Positions 15,157-26,005 of a stretch of DNA of 64,000 bases are shown here, in pieces. Below the pieces are notes generated by a model. It had not been told where the DNA came from. It saw nothing but the letters and a program-made list of their open reading frames with translations, and searched no databases. Position numbers and translations under genes: made by a program. Each line of letters starts with the position of its first letter. The first letter of the stretch is position 1. Origin of the DNA: Solwaraspora sp. WMMD1047 (lineage in GTDB: Bacteria > Actinomycetota > Actinomycetes > Mycobacteriales > Micromonosporaceae); NCBI RefSeq assembly GCF_029626155.1, contig NZ_JARUBL010000001.1, positions 2,790,001 through 2,854,000 on the forward strand. Reading direction: 5' to 3'.

Positions 15157-15714
15157 ATGGAGAAGAACGACGAAGAGCCGCGACCCCGCGCCGGTGGTGG
15201 CCGGCGGTGGCGGTCGATAAGCGATCGGCGGATCGGTGGGCACCACCCGCTGCCGGGGTGGGGGCGCCCCCGACTCAAGTGGATCGACACCGGGAGCGGC
15301 CCCGGGGTCGAGGTCCCGGAGGAGGACTCGGATCGGTGGAGGGTTCCGCCGTTCCCGACCGGGACACTGTCCGGTGGTTGGGGTCCACCGGTCGGTTGGG
15401 GCGGCTGTCTGGAGTCCGCGAACGACCCGCCCCGGGTCGCCCCGGACCACCGCGACCCGGACCGCCCGGCGCCGTCCGTGGGGCCGACCCACGGGCCGGC
15501 CGTGTTCCCGGACGCCATCCCCGCGACCGTCCAGGCGGACACGCTCCGGGCGCTACTCAAGCTGCACGAGGCAGCCGACGAGGACACCTGCCACTGCGGG
15601 TTGCCGCTCGGCGAGGAAACCGGCCTGTGCTGGTACGGCCGGCGGGCGCAGCGGGCGCTGTTCGAACTGACCCTTGACCACCGGGCCGACCACCCGGACG
15701 AGCCGGACGGGTGA
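15157..15714 (+). CDS. Hypothetical protein with C-terminal Cys-rich motif
   Basis: A 185-residue protein of unknown function. Residues 1-120 are proline/glycine/arginine-rich and probably disordered. The C-terminal 55 residues are ordered-looking, with HEAADEDTCHCGLPL, then GLCWYGRRAQRAL; the three cysteines and a histidine could bind a metal. ATG 15157 has CGGAGG ten bases upstream; frames reaching back to 14830 have no such support. It is divergent from the Scr1/DUF397 pair and may belong to the same accessory unit. Confidence 0.6.
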   Translation: MEKNDEEPRPRAGGGRRWRSISDRRIGGHHPLPGWGRPRLKWIDTGSGPGVEVPEEDSDRWRVPPFPTGTLSGGWGPPVGWGGCLESANDPPRVAPDHRDPDRPAPSVGPTHGPAVFPDAIPATVQADTLRALLKLHEAADEDTCHCGLPLGEETGLCWYGRRAQRALFELTLDHRADHPDEPDG

Positions 15715-15798
15715 ACGCCCGTTCGCGCATCCAATCCGGTGCGGCCAAAGGGGCGCAGCGGCGGGACCAGCGACGCCCCCGCAGCCGCGGCGGGTCGG

Positions 15799-16944
15799 TC
15801 AGTTCGGGTCGCTGACCCAGCCGGCGACCAGCACGAGGCCGGTAGGCCGGTGCACGGCGAGGAAGCCGAACGGGCGATCGAAGTCGACCCGTACCAGCCG
15901 TTTCCGGGTGGTCGCGGCGGGCGGCGCGGCACCGGCCCGGGCGGCGATGGCGGTCACCGCGGCGGCCCGGAAGCCCAGCGGGCCGAAGGTCGCCGTTGCC
16001 CGTTGCCGGGCCTGCGAGACGACGAGCGGCACCGGGCTGATGCCCGGGAAGTGACTGCCGGCGGTGTCGGAGGTGGCGGTGGCGAGGCCGAACAGGGCGG
16101 CCTGCCGGAGCAGGTCGTGGTCGCCGTCGACGGTGAACGCCACCGTCGAGACGGCCAGCTCGGGCCGGTCGTCGCGGGCGGGCACCAACTGTTCGGTGAC
16201 GCCGGGCCCGGCGGTCGGCTCCTCGGTCGGCTCGGCCGGGGCGCGCTCTCCGGGCGGCGTCCCGGTGCCGGCCAGCGCGCCGATCGCGGCCGGCAGCAGC
16301 CGGGCCGGGCCGAGCTCCGGTCGACCGAGGGTGAGCACCACGTCCACGTCCTGATCACCTGCGACGGTGAGCAGCGTGACCGGCCCGGCCGCCGGTGTGT
16401 CGGCGACCCGCAGCGCGGTGAGGTCGCTTGTGCGCCGGTGCAGGCCGGTCACCCGCCGGCCCCGCCACGGCCCCGCTCCGGGTTGGTACCAGCCCTCGCT
16501 GAACGGCTCCGCCCAGGTCGTCAGCACGGTCAGCGCGCTGGCCAGGACCAGCAGGGTGCCCCGGTTCACCGCGATCGGCATGGTCGGGACCAGTCCGTCG
16601 GTGTGCTCGGCGGCCCACCGGTCCAGGATCGGCTGGTCGACGGCGGGGTCGCCGGTCAGCGCGCCGCGCATGTCGGCAGGCACGTCGGCCCGCCACCGTT
16701 CGGTGAGCGGCAGGTCGTGGCGCGACCAGACGCCGACCGCCAGCCGGGTGGTGGGGGAGTCCGCCAGGTCGAACGGGGTGCCATCGGCGGCCACGGCGAG
16801 CAGTTCGGCGCGGGCCGGTCCGGCGGCGTGCCGGGCCAGCAGCGCCAGCAGCGGGTACGCCCCAGCACCCGACAGCACCGTCTGGGCGTCATCCAGGGCC
16901 GCCGCCCAACGCGCGGTGAGGCCATTGGCGGCGGCGACACTCAT
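15799..16944 (-). CDS. Serpin-like protein (protease inhibitor family I4)
   Basis: 381 residues, the normal length of a serpin core. Features in serpin order: an N-terminal helix followed by SGAGAYPLLALLARHAAGPARAEL; LVLASALTVLTTWAEPF (about 150), like the family's 'N-A-x-Y-F-K-x-x-W-x-x-P-F'; a hinge GFRAAAVTA (324-332), like G-T-E-A-A-A-A-T-A; and DRPFGFLAVHRPTGLVLVAGWVSDP at the end, like 'D-R-P-F...G-x-V-x-x-P'. P12-P9 are small (AAAV) and P8 is Thr, compatible with inhibition, but P14 is Phe. The loop to the RPF motif is roughly nine residues longer than in alpha-1-antitrypsin. No signal peptide is visible, so it is probably intracellular. The target is unknown. Confidence 0.7.
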   Translation of the reverse strand: MSVAAANGLTARWAAALDDAQTVLSGAGAYPLLALLARHAAGPARAELLAVAADGTPFDLADSPTTRLAVGVWSRHDLPLTERWRADVPADMRGALTGDPAVDQPILDRWAAEHTDGLVPTMPIAVNRGTLLVLASALTVLTTWAEPFSEGWYQPGAGPWRGRRVTGLHRRTSDLTALRVADTPAAGPVTLLTVAGDQDVDVVLTLGRPELGPARLLPAAIGALAGTGTPPGERAPAEPTEEPTAGPGVTEQLVPARDDRPELAVSTVAFTVDGDHDLLRQAALFGLATATSDTAGSHFPGISPVPLVVSQARQRATATFGPLGFRAAAVTAIAARAGAAPPAATTRKRLVRVDFDRPFGFLAVHRPTGLVLVAGWVSDPN

Positions 16945-17059
16945 CCGGACTCCTACCCTCGAAGACCCGGCAACGCTCTCACACCCGTCGCCGTGAAGAT
17001 CAGCGGACCGGCCAACCCCCGACGGAGGCCAGCATCAGCAGGAGCAGGAGCCGACCCCG

Positions 17060-17989
17060 GTGGCACCGGCTACCGGCGACCGTCCGCGCCCACATCGAGC
17101 TACTGGCCGGCGGCCGGGTGGTCGCCGCCCGCACTGTCCGGGCGGCTTCTCGCCCGGGCTCGCCTCCCGGCTCGCGCTCGCCGACGGCCGGCGGGTGGTC
17201 GCGAAGGCCATCGATGGCGAGCGTTGGCCGGGGGAGGTCGGGTTCTACCTGGCCGAGGCCCGGGTCAACGCCGTCCTGCCACCGACGGTCCCGGCACCCC
17301 GGCTGCTCGGCTCGTTCGACCACGATGGCTGGACGGGGATGGTGTTCGAGGACATCGACGGCGCGGAACCGTCCCTGCCGTGGGAGCGGGCCGACCTCGT
17401 CCGGACCGTCGCCGCCGTGGTCGGGATGTCCCGGGCGCTGACCCCGTCACCCGTCCCGGTCGGCCGGGACCATCCCCGGCTCGGGGGGTGGGCTGCGCTG
17501 GCCGGGAACGCCGCCGCGACCGCCCGGCTGGCCGTCGACTCGCCGTGGGCGGCGGGCAACCTGCCGGCGCTGGTCCGGCTCGAAGCCGACGGGCTGGCCG
17601 CGGCCCAGGGCGACACGCTTGTGCACTTCGACCTGTATCCGCACAACGTGCTGCTGATGCCCGACCGGGTGGTCTTCGTCGACTGGCCGCACGCCCGCCT
17701 CGGCGCTCCCGGGCTCGACCTGCTGACGCTCCTGGTCAGCGCTGCCGCGGACGGGATCGACCCGGACCCGATCCTGCGGGAGCACGGCGACGGGCTGCCC
17801 CTCGACGCGGCGACGGTCGACGCCCTCGTCGCGGCGCACGCCGGTTTCCTGGTGCGGGGCGGCCTGTCGACGATGCCGCCCGGCCTGGAGCCGATCGCTC
17901 GGGCCAAGCGTCGTCTCGGCCTGGCCGCCCTGACCTGGCTCCACCGCCGGCTGGCGGCCCGCCAAGTCCCGCCACCCATGATCAGTTGA
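17060..17989 (+). CDS. APH family phosphotransferase, N-terminus possibly frameshifted
   Basis: Protein-kinase-like small-molecule phosphotransferase of 309 residues from GTG 17060 (AGGAG upstream). The glycine-rich start PGGFSPGLASRL, VVAKAIDGE (ATP Lys), VHFDLYPHNVLL (catalytic Asp) and VFVDWPHA are present. The first 28 residues in this frame are Arg/Pro-rich and not family-like, whereas another frame just upstream reads VRAHIELLAGGRVVAARTV, which looks like the true N-terminus. A one-base loss near 17135-17142 would explain this. Either the gene is slightly broken or the assembly has an error. It ends inside a strong terminator. Confidence 0.65.
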   Translation: MAPATGDRPRPHRATGRRPGGRRPHCPGGFSPGLASRLALADGRRVVAKAIDGERWPGEVGFYLAEARVNAVLPPTVPAPRLLGSFDHDGWTGMVFEDIDGAEPSLPWERADLVRTVAAVVGMSRALTPSPVPVGRDHPRLGGWAALAGNAAATARLAVDSPWAAGNLPALVRLEADGLAAAQGDTLVHFDLYPHNVLLMPDRVVFVDWPHARLGAPGLDLLTLLVSAAADGIDPDPILREHGDGLPLDAATVDALVAAHAGFLVRGGLSTMPPGLEPIARAKRRLGLAALTWLHRRLAARQVPPPMIS

Positions 17990-18032
17990 TGAAAACTCCC
18001 GGTTCAGGGCTGGAAGCCGGGACTTTTCATCA
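17987..18032. terminator. Strong bidirectional terminator
   Basis: TGATGAAAACTCCCGG (17987-18002) pairs with CCGGGACTTTTCATCA (18017-18032), a 16-bp stem with one C-C mismatch and a 14-base loop, flanked by A/T runs. It overlaps the stop of the upstream gene and serves the convergent DUF998 gene as well. Confidence 0.85.
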
Positions 18033-18037
18033 TTCGA

Positions 18038-18685
18038 TCATCGCGCGCGGCGGTGCCCGAGCAGAGTGAGGGCGGCGGCGGGGAGCCAGAGATAGCCGGG
18101 CCACAGCGCCAGCCGTTCGAACAGGCCGCCCAGGTCGGGTGTGTCGACGCGGGCCAGGAAGGCGACCGCACCGGCCACCGAGACGGCCCCCACCACCAGC
18201 GCCGACCGGGCCAGCCCCGGATGGGCGCGCCGGACGGCCAGCCCCAGCGCGAGCACCGCCAGCGGCTGCGCGATCAGGACCGGCATCGACACCAGCACGT
18301 GCAGGTCGACGTCACGGTCCAGCGGAACCAGCCCGGTGCCCACCGACCCGAGCCCCGCCACCACCCAGAGCCCGATCGCCACCCGACCGGCGACACCGGT
18401 CCCCAGCCGGCGGCACAGCAGCAACGCCCCGACGGCGAGGAACACGCCGAGCGCGACAAACGAAACGTTCATCAGGTCGTGCCACGGCGAACAGACCGGC
18501 ACCGGGCCGAACCGGTACTCCACGGTGCCGCAGCGGGTCACCCCGAGGTCGCTGATGGTGTTGTCGAGAAAGCTGTACGGGGTGGTCACCCGGGCGGCGG
18601 TGAGGATCTCCACCAGCAGACTGACCGGCTGGACGACCCACAGCGCCGCGCCGAGGCGGGCGGCCGGGCCGGGTGACTGGCTCAC
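18038..18685 (-). CDS. DUF998 family membrane protein
   Basis: 215 residues with about six predicted membrane helices. DUF998 features are TPYSFLDNTISDLG in the first loop, followed by CSPWHDLMNVSFVALGVFLAVGALLL and LVPLDRDVDLHVLVSMPVLIAQPL. Function unknown in the family. I start it at GTG 18685 (VSQSPG); the frame continues to 18781, but the added segment is polar and not family-like. CAGAAT lies six bases before this GTG, again hinting at a leaderless mRNA. Divergent from recQ. Confidence 0.75.
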   Translation of the reverse strand: MSQSPGPAARLGAALWVVQPVSLLVEILTAARVTTPYSFLDNTISDLGVTRCGTVEYRFGPVPVCSPWHDLMNVSFVALGVFLAVGALLLCRRLGTGVAGRVAIGLWVVAGLGSVGTGLVPLDRDVDLHVLVSMPVLIAQPLAVLALGLAVRRAHPGLARSALVVGAVSVAGAVAFLARVDTPDLGGLFERLALWPGYLWLPAAALTLLGHRRAR

Positions 18686-18780
18686 CCCGCAATTCTGGCC
18701 CGGATCGATCGGATTCGCTTCCTGCCGGTCAGTTATCCACAGCGCCGCGATCGCCGCCGGGCGACCGGTCGGGTTGCCCA

Positions 18781-18792
18781 TAGAATCCCCCG
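18781..18792 (+). promoter_or_regulatory. -10 box of a leaderless recQ transcript
   Basis: TAGAAT at 18781-18786, six bases before GTG 18793, with no Shine-Dalgarno sequence. Confidence 0.5.
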
Positions 18793-20634
18793 GTGGCCAA
18801 CCCGACCGATCAGCTGACCGACGAACCGGCGCGGGTGCTGCGCCGGGTCTTCGGCTACGACACCTTCCGGGGCAACCAGCGGGAGATCATCGACCACGTC
18901 GTCGGTGGTGGCGATGCCCTGGTGCTGATGCCCACCGGCGGCGGCAAGTCGCTCTGCTACCAGATCCCGGCGCTGGTCCGCGACGGCGTGGCGGTGGTGA
19001 TCTCGCCGCTGATCGCCCTCATGCAGGACCAGGTCGACGCACTCACCACCCTCGGGGTGCGGGCCGGCTTCCTCAACTCCACCCAGGACCTCGACGAGCG
19101 CCGCCGGATGGAGTCGGCCTTCCTCGCCGGCGAGATCGACCTGCTCTACCTCGCGCCCGAGGCGCTGCGCTCGGAGTACACACTACGGCTGCTCGACCGG
19201 GGCACGATCGCGCTGTTCGCGATCGACGAGGCGCACTGCGTGGCCCAGTGGGGCCACGACTTCCGCCCCGACTACCTGGCGCTGTCGATGCTGCACGAGC
19301 GCTGGCCGGCCGTACCCCGGATCGCCCTGACCGCGACGGCGACCACCGCGACCCGCGCCGAGATCGCGACCCGGTTGAACCTGCGCGACGCCCGGCACTT
19401 CGTGGCCAGCTTCGACCGGCCGAACATCCAGTACCGGATCGTGCCCAAGCGGGAGCCGCGCCGCCAGCTGCTGGAGCTGCTGCGCGACGAACACCCGGGC
19501 GACTCCGGCATCGTCTACTGCCTGTCCCGCGCCTCGGTCGAGAAGACCGCCGAGTTCCTGACCCAGAACGGGATCGCGGCGCTGCCGTACCACGCCGGGC
19601 TGGACGCCGGCACCCGGGCGGCCAACCAGCAGCGCTTCCTGCGCTCCGACGGGCTGGTGATGGTGGCGACGATCGCGTTCGGGATGGGCATCGACAAGCC
19701 GGACGTACGCTTCGTCGCCCACCTCGACCTGCCCAAGTCCGTCGAGGGCTACTACCAGGAGACCGGCCGGGCGGGCCGGGACGGCCTGCCGTCCACGGCC
19801 TGGCTGGCGTACGGCCTGGCCGACGTCGTGCAGCAGCGCAAGATGATCGACAGCTCGGACGGTGACCTGGCCCGCCGTCGGGTGCTCGCCGCCCACCTCG
19901 ACGCCATGCTGGCGCTCTGCGAGACGGTGCAGTGCCGGCGGGTGCAGCTGCTGGCGTACTTCGGCCAGCAGGGGGCCGCCTGCGGCAACTGCGACACCTG
20001 CCTGGACCCGCCGGAGTCCTGGGACGGCACGGTCGCCGCGCAGAAGCTCCTCTCGACCGTGCTGCGCCTGCAGCGCGAGCGCAACCAGAAGTTCGGCGCC
20101 GGTCAGTCCATCGACATCCTGCTCGGTCGGGAGACGGAGAAGGTGGTCGCCCACCGGCACGACCAGCTCAGCGTCTTCGGTATCGGCACCGAGTTGACCG
20201 AGGTGCAGTGGCGCGGGGTGGTGCGCCAACTGCTCGCGCAGGGCCTGCTGGCGGTCGAGGGCGACTACGGCACGCTGGTGCTCACCGAGTCCAGCGCCGA
20301 GGTGCTGGGCCGCCGGCGGGACGTCACGATGCGCCGGGAGTCCACCCGCCCGGCGCCCGCCCGTCCCGCGAGGTCGCGGGCGGCCGGGTCCGCTGCCCCG
20401 GTCGCGGAGTTGTCGCCGGCCGCCGCGCCGGTGTTCGAGCGGTTGCGGGCCTGGCGGGCCGCCACTGCCAAGGAGCAGGGCGTGCCGGCGTACGTGATCT
20501 TCCACGACGCGACGCTGCGCCAGATCGCCGCCCAGTCGCCGACGACCCTGGCCGACCTGGGCGGGATCAGCGGTATCGGAGAGAACAAGCTGGCCCGCTA
20601 CGGCCAGCAGATCCTCGACACCCTGGCCTCCTGA
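18793..20634 (+). CDS. recQ: ATP-dependent DNA helicase RecQ
   Basis: A 613-residue 3'-5' DNA helicase for recombination and repair. Motif I PTGGGKS (Lys52), DEAHC box (Asp145-Cys149), motif III LTATAT, and helicase C with [14 protein letters not shown]-type and [10 protein letters not shown] motifs. The RecQ-C-terminal zinc site is visible as CRRVQLL...CGNCDTC (about 377-402), then winged helix and an HRDC domain (about 540-613: [28 protein letters not shown]). This is the full-length domain set. A -10 box lies six bases before the GTG. A second, shorter RecQ is encoded at 49647-51284. Confidence 0.95.
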   Translation: MANPTDQLTDEPARVLRRVFGYDTFRGNQREIIDHVVGGGDALVLMPTGGGKSLCYQIPALVRDGVAVVISPLIALMQDQVDALTTLGVRAGFLNSTQDLDERRRMESAFLAGEIDLLYLAPEALRSEYTLRLLDRGTIALFAIDEAHCVAQWGHDFRPDYLALSMLHERWPAVPRIALTATATTATRAEIATRLNLRDARHFVASFDRPNIQYRIVPKREPRRQLLELLRDEHPGDSGIVYCLSRASVEKTAEFLTQNGIAALPYHAGLDAGTRAANQQRFLRSDGLVMVATIAFGMGIDKPDVRFVAHLDLPKSVEGYYQETGRAGRDGLPSTAWLAYGLADVVQQRKMIDSSDGDLARRRVLAAHLDAMLALCETVQCRRVQLLAYFGQQGAACGNCDTCLDPPESWDGTVAAQKLLSTVLRLQRERNQKFGAGQSIDILLGRETEKVVAHRHDQLSVFGIGTELTEVQWRGVVRQLLAQGLLAVEGDYGTLVLTESSAEVLGRRRDVTMRRESTRPAPARPARSRAAGSAAPVAELSPAAAPVFERLRAWRAATAKEQGVPAYVIFHDATLRQIAAQSPTTLADLGGISGIGENKLARYGQQILDTLAS

Positions 20635-20712
20635 CACCTGCCGGCCCTGTCACACCGTTGCCGACCGGCTCGTCCCAGGGGTGGCAACGACGCGTCGACG
20701 TACGGAGGAAAC

Positions 20713-21534
20713 ATGACCGCACCCATCCTGGTCACCGGAGGCACCGGCACGCTCGGACGGCCCCTCGTCGCCCGGCTGCGCGCCGCCGGCCGTCCGGTGC
20801 GGGTGCTCAGCCGGCGCCCGCCTGCCGCCGACTCCGGCGTCGAGTTCGTCACCGGCGACCTGGCCACCGGCGCCGGCGTCGGGGCGGCGGTGGCCGGCGC
20901 CGGGATCATCGTGCACTGCGCCGGCAGCCCCCGCGGCGACGAGCAGAAGACCGGGAACCTGGTACGCGCGGCGACCCAGGCGGGTCGCCCGCAGCTCGTG
21001 CTGGTCTCGGTCGTCGGGGCCGACCGGGTGCCGATGACGAGCCGTCTCGACCGGGCGATGTTCGGCTACTACGGGTCGAAACTGGCCACCGAGCGGATCG
21101 TGGCCGACTCCGGCCTGCCGTTCACGACGCTGCGGGCCACCCAGTTCCACGACCTGATCCTGACCATGTCCCGGCAGCTGTCGCGGCTGCCGGTGCTGCC
21201 CGCGCTGGCCGGCTTCCGGTTCCAGCCGGTCGACGCCGACGAGGTGGCGGCCCGGCTCGCCGAGCTGGCGCTGCTGCCGCCGGCCGGGTTGGTGCCGGAG
21301 ATGGGTGGACCGCGGACGTACTCGATGGCGGATCTGCTCCGCGGCTATCTGCGGGCCGCCGGCCTGCGCCGGGCCGTCGTCCCGACGCCGCTGCCGGGGG
21401 CGGTGGCCCGGGCGTTCCGGGCCGGCGCCAACCTCGCTCCGGGGCCGGCGCTGGGCCGCCGGACCTGGGAGGACTTCCTCGCCGACGTTGTCGGGTCCGG
21501 ACCGGCCGGTTATAGCCGGCCCGTCCATCGATAA
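20713..21534 (+). CDS. NAD(P)-binding NmrA/SDR-type oxidoreductase
   Basis: An atypical short-chain dehydrogenase of 273 residues. The Rossmann motif is GGTGTLGRPL (about 8-17); VTGDLATGAGV and IIVHCAGSPRGD follow, then GYYGSKLATERIVADSGL with the Tyr-x-x-x-Lys pair at the catalytic position. It is like NmrA/YtfG proteins, which sense NAD(P)H or quinone state. A strong ribosome-binding site (acggaggaaac) precedes ATG 20713. Physiological substrate unknown; it stands alone after recQ. Confidence 0.8.
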   Translation: MTAPILVTGGTGTLGRPLVARLRAAGRPVRVLSRRPPAADSGVEFVTGDLATGAGVGAAVAGAGIIVHCAGSPRGDEQKTGNLVRAATQAGRPQLVLVSVVGADRVPMTSRLDRAMFGYYGSKLATERIVADSGLPFTTLRATQFHDLILTMSRQLSRLPVLPALAGFRFQPVDADEVAARLAELALLPPAGLVPEMGGPRTYSMADLLRGYLRAAGLRRAVVPTPLPGAVARAFRAGANLAPGPALGRRTWEDFLADVVGSGPAGYSRPVHR

Positions 21535-21599
21535 TCATCTTTACCTGTGGTGCCGGGTCCCCGGAGACCGGAGCACGCCGGCCGCGGGAAGGGGCGCGC

Positions 21600-22392
21600 G
21601 TGCGATCGACGAGAGCAACGGTGGCACTGGCCGCCACGCTGGTGACCGCGGTGCTGCTGCCGGGGACGGCCGAGGCGGCGGCGGCCGGGCAACCGGTCGA
21701 CGGCTCCCGGCTGGGCAGATCGGGCGTGCCGGCCACTTCATCGGCGACTCCTACACCGCCGGCTACGGCAACCTCTCCGCCACCCGGGACTGCACCGGTG
21801 ACGAGGTCAACGGCACCACGAACGCCGACCTCAGCTTCGGCGCCCGCACCGCCCGGCGGTTGAACGCCGACTACCAGCTCAACGCCTTCTCCGGCCGGGG
21901 CATGGTCCGCAACTACAACGGCGGCGAACCCGGCACCGACTACCGCACCTACTACGGTCGCGCGCAGCTCAACGTGGACGGCGACGTCTGGCGTGACCGC
22001 CGGTGGCGGCCGCAGCTCGTCGTCGTCGGGTTGGGCATCAACGACTTCTCCACTGCGATCAACCCGGCGAGCAGTGGACGCCTGAGACGCTGGCGGCGGC
22101 GTACCGCACCGCGTATCACGGGTTCCTCGACCGGCTGCGGGCGTGGTACGGCCCGGGTACGACGATCGTGGTCAGTGCGACGGACGTGGCCGGCACCCCC
22201 GCGCTCGTCGACGCCGCCCGACAGATCGTGGCGGAGCGCGCCGACCGGGGTGACCGCCGGATCCACTACTGGTACTACCCGGGTTCGGAACTCGACTACG
22301 GCGGTTGCCACTGGCATCCGTCGTCCCGGGACCACGAACTCATCGCCGACCGGCTGGCCGGGTTCCTCGTCGGCCTGCCGCCGCACTGGTAG
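21600..22392 (+). pseudogene. SGNH/GDSL hydrolase (secreted esterase) broken by two frameshifts
   Basis: Three frames together make one protein. 21600 onward (GTG) gives a signal peptide (TVALAATLVTAVLLPGTAEAAAAG); the next frame from about 21722 gives HFIGDSYTAGYGN with the catalytic Ser, then VVVGLGINDFST (block III); a third frame from about 22067 gives EQWTPETLAAAYRT, VVSATDVAG and GGCHWHPSSRDH with the Asp/His pair. One shift lies between about 21690 and 21722, the other at 22066-22070 (one base missing in 'aacccggcga'). The protein resembles secreted CE2-like esterases, but its N-terminal domain also seems to be absent. All catalytic blocks survive, so decay is recent or the sequence has errors. 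Confidence 0.75.
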
Positions 22393-22430
22393 CCGCAACG
22401 GCGCCGCGCCGGCAGCCGTGGCAATGCCGG

Positions 22431-22461
22431 AACGGCCCCGGGGCACCGCCCCGGGGCCGTT
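22431..22461. terminator. Perfect 13-bp terminator hairpin
   Basis: AACGGCCCCGGGG (22431-22443) and CCCCGGGGCCGTT (22449-22461) pair perfectly around a 5-base loop, followed by TCTCT. It sits between the esterase pseudogene and the convergent stress-protein gene. Confidence 0.85.
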
Positions 22462-22489
22462 CTCTCGGTGGTGGTGGTTAGGTCCTGGG

Positions 22490-23092
22490 TCAGTGCGCCG
22501 TCTCGGCGGGTCGCCAGTTCATCCGGGCCAGCAGCTGCCGGGCCTGGTCGGCGAAGTTGGCGTCCACGGTCACCGCGTACCGGTTGGCCCGCAGTGAGCT
22601 GGCCGAGGTGAAGTCGCGCCGGCCGCCGGTCATCGCGTGCGCGATACCGCCGAAGATCGCGCCCCAGAGGGCACCGATGACCAGACCGGCGAGAATGACG
22701 GCCAGCCAGTTTCCGATGGTGAAGATGCCGAACAGCAGTCCGATGAAGAGACCGAACCAGGCGCCGGTCGCCGCACCGGCCAGTGCCGCACGGCCGGTGG
22801 TCATCCGGCCCAGCACCGTCTCGACGAGCGTCAGGTCGGTACCGACGATGGCGGTCCGTTCGACTGGAAACCTGTTGTCGGCCAGGTAGTCGACCGCCTG
22901 CTGCGCCGACGGGTAGTCCGGGTAGGACGCCATCGTGACGGTCGGCTGCCCGGCGGCATCGCCGTAGGCCAGGTCGCCGTAGTCGGCCGGCGCGGAGGTG
23001 CCGCCGGCGGGTCCGGGTGGCAGGTTGGTGCCACCAGGCATACCCGGCATACCTGGCCGCATGGCCTCGGTCGGGGTCCTGGATGTGCTCAT
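22490..23092 (-). CDS. General stress protein (YflT/17M-like) with glycine-zipper membrane segment
   Basis: 200 residues. A Gly/Pro/Met-rich N-terminus (1-50) is followed by the general-stress-protein domain: VTMASYPDYPSAQQAVDYLADNRFPVERTAIVGTDL (about 51-86), then two hydrophobic glycine-rich helices (AALAGAATGAWFGLFIGLLFGIF, LAGLVIGALWGAIFGGIAH, about 100-155), and a C-terminal strand RYAVTVDANFADQARQLL. Proteins of this type are induced by general stress, but the role is unknown. The ATG has GGAGGCAGATC upstream (about 23095-23105). It shares a terminator with the convergent pseudogene. Confidence 0.8.
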   Translation of the reverse strand: MSTSRTPTEAMRPGMPGMPGGTNLPPGPAGGTSAPADYGDLAYGDAAGQPTVTMASYPDYPSAQQAVDYLADNRFPVERTAIVGTDLTLVETVLGRMTTGRAALAGAATGAWFGLFIGLLFGIFTIGNWLAVILAGLVIGALWGAIFGGIAHAMTGGRRDFTSASSLRANRYAVTVDANFADQARQLLARMNWRPAETAH

Positions 23093-23271
23093 GATCTGCC
23101 TCCTTCGTCAGCGCGCTGGGTTCCCGGCCGGCCGGGAGCGGTAACCCCCGGGCCGGCGACGTTTTCCGGCGATCGGGGCCGGGACCGGACGTTTGGCGAT
23201 GGTGGCGGATCGGTGGTCCGGTCCGCGCCGTGGGACGCCCGGCGCGGACCGGACCTGGCCGGCGGCGAGGT

Positions 23272-25883
<2,612 letters not shown>

Positions 25884-25892
25884 CCGGAGTCG

Positions 25893-25928
25893 ACGGCGGG
25901 TCCGCCACGGCGGGTCCGCCACGGCGGA
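25893..25928. repeat. 14-bp tandem repeat in a convergent intergenic region
   Basis: 'acggcgggtccgcc' at 25893-25906 and 25907-25920, plus a partial third copy. Each unit can fold as GGCGG-GT-CCGCC, so the array may help terminate the two convergent genes. Confidence 0.7.
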
Positions 25929-26005
25929 GGCTGCCAGCGCGACCCTGACCGTGGTCGCCGACCGGCCGGTCCGCCCGCGGATCTCCGGTGCGCAGGCCGC
26001 CCGGG

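Noticed and set aside
15739-18069. 776-residue plus-strand frame
   Set aside because: Antisense to the serpin and out of frame with the APH gene; low-complexity Arg/Gly/Pro content.
22003-22392. Independent CDS for a 129-residue protein
   Set aside because: Its first 20 residues are Arg-rich shadow of the preceding frame, and the rest continues the SGNH hydrolase, so it is treated as part of the pseudogene.
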